Below are positions 5,122 through 7,131 of a DNA stretch of 7,131 bases, piece by piece; the first letter of the stretch is position 1, and each line of letters begins with the position of its first letter. The position numbers were made by a program, and so were the translations under genes. The DNA comes from Thermoplasmata archaeon (GTDB taxonomy: Archaea; Thermoplasmatota; Thermoplasmata; Thermoplasmatales; Thermoplasmataceae), in NCBI GenBank assembly GCA_021850745.1, contig JAJZKX010000091.1, positions 1 to 7,131 on the forward strand, in the 5' to 3' direction. Below the pieces are notes generated by a model. The model made no database searches. It had not been told where the DNA came from and was given only the letters and a program-made list of their open reading frames with translations.

Positions 5122-6563
5122 GCAACAGGAAGAAAGCAAGAATCATCATGGTCCTCGGGACCCAATCCGGAGCGGGCAAGTCCCTTGTGGCCACGTGCCT
5201 CTGCCGCATTCTCCGGGGAAGAGGTCTCAGGGTTGCCCCATTCAAGGCGCTGAACATGTCTCTCAACTCAACGGTAACGGATTCCGGAGAGGAAATAGCA
5301 AGGGCACAGTGGCTTCAGGCCATAGCTTCAGGGAGGAAGGCGGAAGCCAGGTTCAACCCGATACTCCTGAAACCGGAGGGATCTGGAAGGTCACAGTTGA
5401 TCCTGCTTGGCAGGACCATTGGATCATTCACCCATGAAGGCTATTCGGGAATCATCCGGGAAAGGGGAAGAGATGCAGTAACCAGGTCCCTAAATTCACT
5501 CCTGGTGGAGAATGATGCCGTTGTGACAGAGGGTTCAGGATCCCCCGCAGAGATAAACCTGCTGGATCAGGATTTGGCAAACACATTCCTGATGGAGAAT
5601 TATGAGGCAGAGTGTATCCTGGTGGGAAACATATACAACGGGGGGGTTTTCGCCTCAATTCTTGGTACAGTGCTTCTTGTCCGGAGGCCAGACAGGATCA
5701 AGTGGCTGCTTATCAACAACCTGGCGGGAGATTCCGCAATGCTGGCTGCTGGAATAGAAGAACTTGAAAGAAGGGCAGGGAAACCGGTTATAGGTGTTAT
5801 CCCGCACATGGAGGTAAATCTGCCGGGAGAGGATTTGCTTGACTACACAGGGTCCTCCGGGGGGGACATATGGATCGTGAAGTATCCCGGAATGGAAAAC
5901 TATTCTGACATTGATTACCTCGCTTTCAACAGGATCGGGTTCAGGTATGTGAGGTCCAGGACTTCTCTCCAGGGTTGCAGGCTGCTGATCCTTCCAGGCT
6001 CGAAGAACGTGGCATCAGATCTCAGGTTCCTCAGGGAAAACGGAATGGACAAAATGATAATGGAGGCTGCGGGCATGGGCATCCCGGTGCTTGGCATCTG
6101 CGGAGGTTACCAGATGCTTGGAGAGAGCATTGCCGACCCGGAAGGAATTGAGGAAAAAGGGATCTTTGATGGATTGAAATTGCTCAAGGTTAACACCGTT
6201 TATGACAGTGAGAAGACTGTAAGGGTAACAGAATTCACCGGAATTCACCACAGGTTTTCCGGGGTATCAGGAAAAGGCTATGAAATCCACTTTGGCAGGA
6301 TATGTAATTCAGGGGAGTCAACCCTATTCTCAACAAATCACGGGGACGAGGGGGCAGTCAGCAAGAATGGAAGGATCATTGGCACAAATATCCACTCCGT
6401 GCTTTCGAACAGCGAATTCCTGTCTGCTCTCACAGGTGAGAGATTCGAATTCACTTATGACATTGATGATGAGATAGACAGGATATCTAGTGAATTCTTG
6501 TCTCACATACAACCCGGGTTCCTCTCCGGGCTTAAGAAGCATGATCAAAGTGAAATTCAGTGA
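5118..6563 (+). CDS. cobQ: Adenosylcobyric acid synthase (glutamine-hydrolysing)
   Basis: This CobQ/CbiP enzyme amidates the b, d, e and g side chains of adenosylcobyrinic acid a,c-diamide, using ATP and glutamine, late in cobalamin synthesis. At 481 residues it is near the family's usual length. The N-terminal dethiobiotin-synthetase-like domain has the P-loop GTQSGAGKS (14-22) and the family signature KALNMSLNS soon after. The C-terminal class I glutaminase domain has GICGGYQMLG with nucleophile C328, the CobQ-specific GYEIHFG with H391, and GTNIHSVL with H426 as the probable catalytic histidine. The start is GTG at 5118, and the GTGA overlap with the comA stop indicates translational coupling. 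No other corrinoid gene lies in the window, so whether the pathway is complete or salvage-only cannot be judged here. MinD-like relatives are excluded by the glutaminase half. Confidence 0.95.
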   Translation: MSNRKKARIIMVLGTQSGAGKSLVATCLCRILRGRGLRVAPFKALNMSLNSTVTDSGEEIARAQWLQAIASGRKAEARFNPILLKPEGSGRSQLILLGRTIGSFTHEGYSGIIRERGRDAVTRSLNSLLVENDAVVTEGSGSPAEINLLDQDLANTFLMENYEAECILVGNIYNGGVFASILGTVLLVRRPDRIKWLLINNLAGDSAMLAAGIEELERRAGKPVIGVIPHMEVNLPGEDLLDYTGSSGGDIWIVKYPGMENYSDIDYLAFNRIGFRYVRSRTSLQGCRLLILPGSKNVASDLRFLRENGMDKMIMEAAGMGIPVLGICGGYQMLGESIADPEGIEEKGIFDGLKLLKVNTVYDSEKTVRVTEFTGIHHRFSGVSGKGYEIHFGRICNSGESTLFSTNHGDEGAVSKNGRIIGTNIHSVLSNSEFLSALTGERFEFTYDIDDEIDRISSEFLSHIQPGFLSGLKKHDQSEIQ

Positions 6564-6633
6564 GCGTTACCATGGGAACGCATTTCAAAGCATACCGTTT
6601 CAATAGGAAAACAGTCAACCCGGATTCGGTAGA

Positions 6634-6641
6634 TTTTTAAG
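6634..6641 (+). promoter_or_regulatory. TATA box for tRNA-Pro
   Basis: TTTTTAAG is centred about 28 nt upstream of the mature tRNA 5' end, as expected for an archaeal tRNA promoter with a very short leader. The T-run could also help end cobQ transcription. GAGT-TCAAG-ACTC just after it (6641-6653) is a weak inverted repeat. Confidence 0.5.
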
Positions 6642-6665
6642 AGTTCAAGACTCTCCTGTCTTTCA

Positions 6666-6738
6666 GGGGCTGTGGGGTAGCTTGGTATCCTACGGGCTTT
6701 GGGAGCCTGAGACTCCGGTCCAAATCCGGGCAGCCCCA
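6666..6738 (+). tRNA. tRNA-Pro (UGG)
   Basis: This is a 73-nt cloverleaf. The acceptor GGGGCTG (6666-6672) pairs with CAGCCCC (6731-6737), with discriminator A at 6738. The D arm is GGGTAGCTTGGTATCCT. The anticodon stem CGGGC/GCCTG (one G-U pair) encloses the loop TTTGGGA, with anticodon TGG at 6700-6702. The variable loop has 4 nt. The T stem TCCGG/CCGGG encloses the loop TCCAAAT. CCA is not encoded (ATT follows) and no intron is present. It decodes proline CCN codons. Confidence 0.96.
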
Positions 6739-6771
6739 TTGGCGTTCTGATTGCACAAGTTGCTGTGATAG

Positions 6772-6799
6772 AACGGGATGCACGCGCATCTGACCCGTT
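6772..6799 (+). repeat. Nested hairpin between tRNA-Pro and the SPFH gene
   Basis: AACGGG (6772-6777) pairs with CCCGTT (6794-6799). Inside, ATGC (6778-6781) pairs with GCAT (6786-6789) around the loop ACGC, leaving a CTGA bulge on the 3' side. The two helices stack into a 10-bp hairpin. It begins 34 nt after the tRNA and ends about 30 nt before the next TATA box. It may be a trailer or terminator structure, or a DNA site; no U-run follows. Confidence 0.4.
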
Positions 6800-6830
6800 A
6801 TTCCCAAAATTTCGAATCGTCGTGCTAACC

Positions 6831-6842
6831 CATATATATATG
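6831..6842 (+). promoter_or_regulatory. TATA box for the SPFH-protein gene
   Basis: CATATATATATG is centred about 24 nt before the ATG at 6860, so transcription would start at the initiation codon, giving a leaderless mRNA. Confidence 0.7.
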
Positions 6843-6859
6843 CTTCGCGATAGAGGATA

Positions 6860-7131
6860 ATGGCAGCAAGCGCAGTACCATACGAGATTCTAGGGGGTTT
6901 CATACTATTCATACTCTTTATAATCCTGTTATCAGGAATACACATCCTGAAGGAATGGGAGAGAGCTATAGTTCTTACTTTGGGGCGATACACCGGTATC
7001 AAGGGTCCAGGGGTAATTTTCGTAATGCCGATTATATCGAAGATCACCAAACTTTCAACAAGGACACAGACCGTGGCTTTCAAGTCCGAAGCATCATTCA
7101 CCAAGGACAACGTTCCAGTCAACATTGACGC
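6860..7131 (+). CDS. SPFH/stomatin-like (slipin) membrane protein, N-terminal part
   Basis: Only the first 90 codons are inside the window; the gene is cut by the right edge, not broken. The product starts MAASAVPYEILGG. A hydrophobic anchor follows at about residues 9-30 (rich in F, I and L), then the stomatin/prohibitin signature: EWERAIVLTLGRYTG, KGPGVIFVMPI, and TRTQTVAFKSEASFTKDNVPVNIDA-like pieces (about 33-90). This is the opening of the SPFH domain, with the usual transition to 'T.D.V.V.VDA'. Such proteins oligomerise on the inner face of the membrane and are often paired with an NfeD protein; whether one follows lies beyond the window. ATG at 6860 is preceded at the correct distance by a strong TATA box, consistent with leaderless expression. 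Confidence 0.9.
   Translation, partial: MAASAVPYEILGGFILFILFIILLSGIHILKEWERAIVLTLGRYTGIKGPGVIFVMPIISKITKLSTRTQTVAFKSEASFTKDNVPVNID

Noticed and set aside
6564..6581. GCGTT...AACGC inverted repeat after cobQ as a terminator
   Set aside because: The stem is only 5 bp with an 8-nt loop and no U-run follows, so it is too weak to call.
6747..6793. Possible C/D box small RNA (CTGA, GTGATAG, CTGA)
   Set aside because: The C-like box departs from RTGATGA, no second C box or terminal stem is visible, and the second CTGA is explained as the bulge of the hairpin at 6772-6799.
6637..7125. Minus-strand 162-codon open frame
   Set aside because: It runs antisense through tRNA-Pro, two TATA boxes and the SPFH reading frame, which are well supported.
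1..7131. CRISPR arrays, insertion sequences and attachment-site duplications
   Set aside because: No regularly spaced repeats, transposase frames or terminal inverted repeats were seen. The tRNA-Pro 3' end is not repeated elsewhere in the window by eye.

Overview
The window reads as archaeal DNA, most likely from a Thermoplasmata-type euryarchaeon of moderate GC content. It carries an archaeal RNase P RNA, an archaeal GINS replication subunit, a tRNA-Pro without encoded CCA, AGG/AGA/ATA-rich codon use, and genes whose start codons (often GTG or TTG) lie about 25 nt below a TATA-like box, as expected for leaderless transcripts. The exact lineage is an inference.

Left part (1-4015, mostly minus strand). 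At the left edge is a short plus-strand reading frame with a glycosyltransferase-like 'TDGDA' stretch. It has no plausible end and runs into the RNase P RNA gene rnpB (157-480, minus). Upstream of rnpB in its own orientation is a Gins51-type gene (516-1145, minus). Next is a compact minus-strand operon, in transcription order: cysH (APS/PAPS reductase, 4015-3293), sat (ATP sulfurylase, 3300-2170, overlapping cysH by 8 nt) and a TatD-like TIM-barrel metal-dependent hydrolase (2145-1255).

Middle (4016-4143). An AT-rich divergent promoter region holds TATA boxes for both directions. It also holds three copies of the half-site TACATG, arranged as inverted repeats that overlap the rightward TATA elements; this looks like an operator.

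Right part (4144-7131, plus strand). First comes a phosphosulfolactate synthase (ComA) carrying an extra C-terminal winged-helix domain. It overlaps by 4 nt a cobyric acid synthase gene (cobQ/cbiP). Then come a tRNA-Pro(UGG) and the start of an SPFH/stomatin-like membrane protein cut by the window end.

Together: Sat and CysH would turn sulfate into APS and then sulfite, and ComA joins sulfite to phosphoenolpyruvate to make phosphosulfolactate. The divergent operons therefore look like one sulfate-to-sulfonate module. The DNA-binding domain fused to ComA, facing an inverted-repeat operator, suggests (as inference only) that the enzyme regulates its own promoter and perhaps the sulfate operon. 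No sulfite reductase or APS kinase is present in the window.
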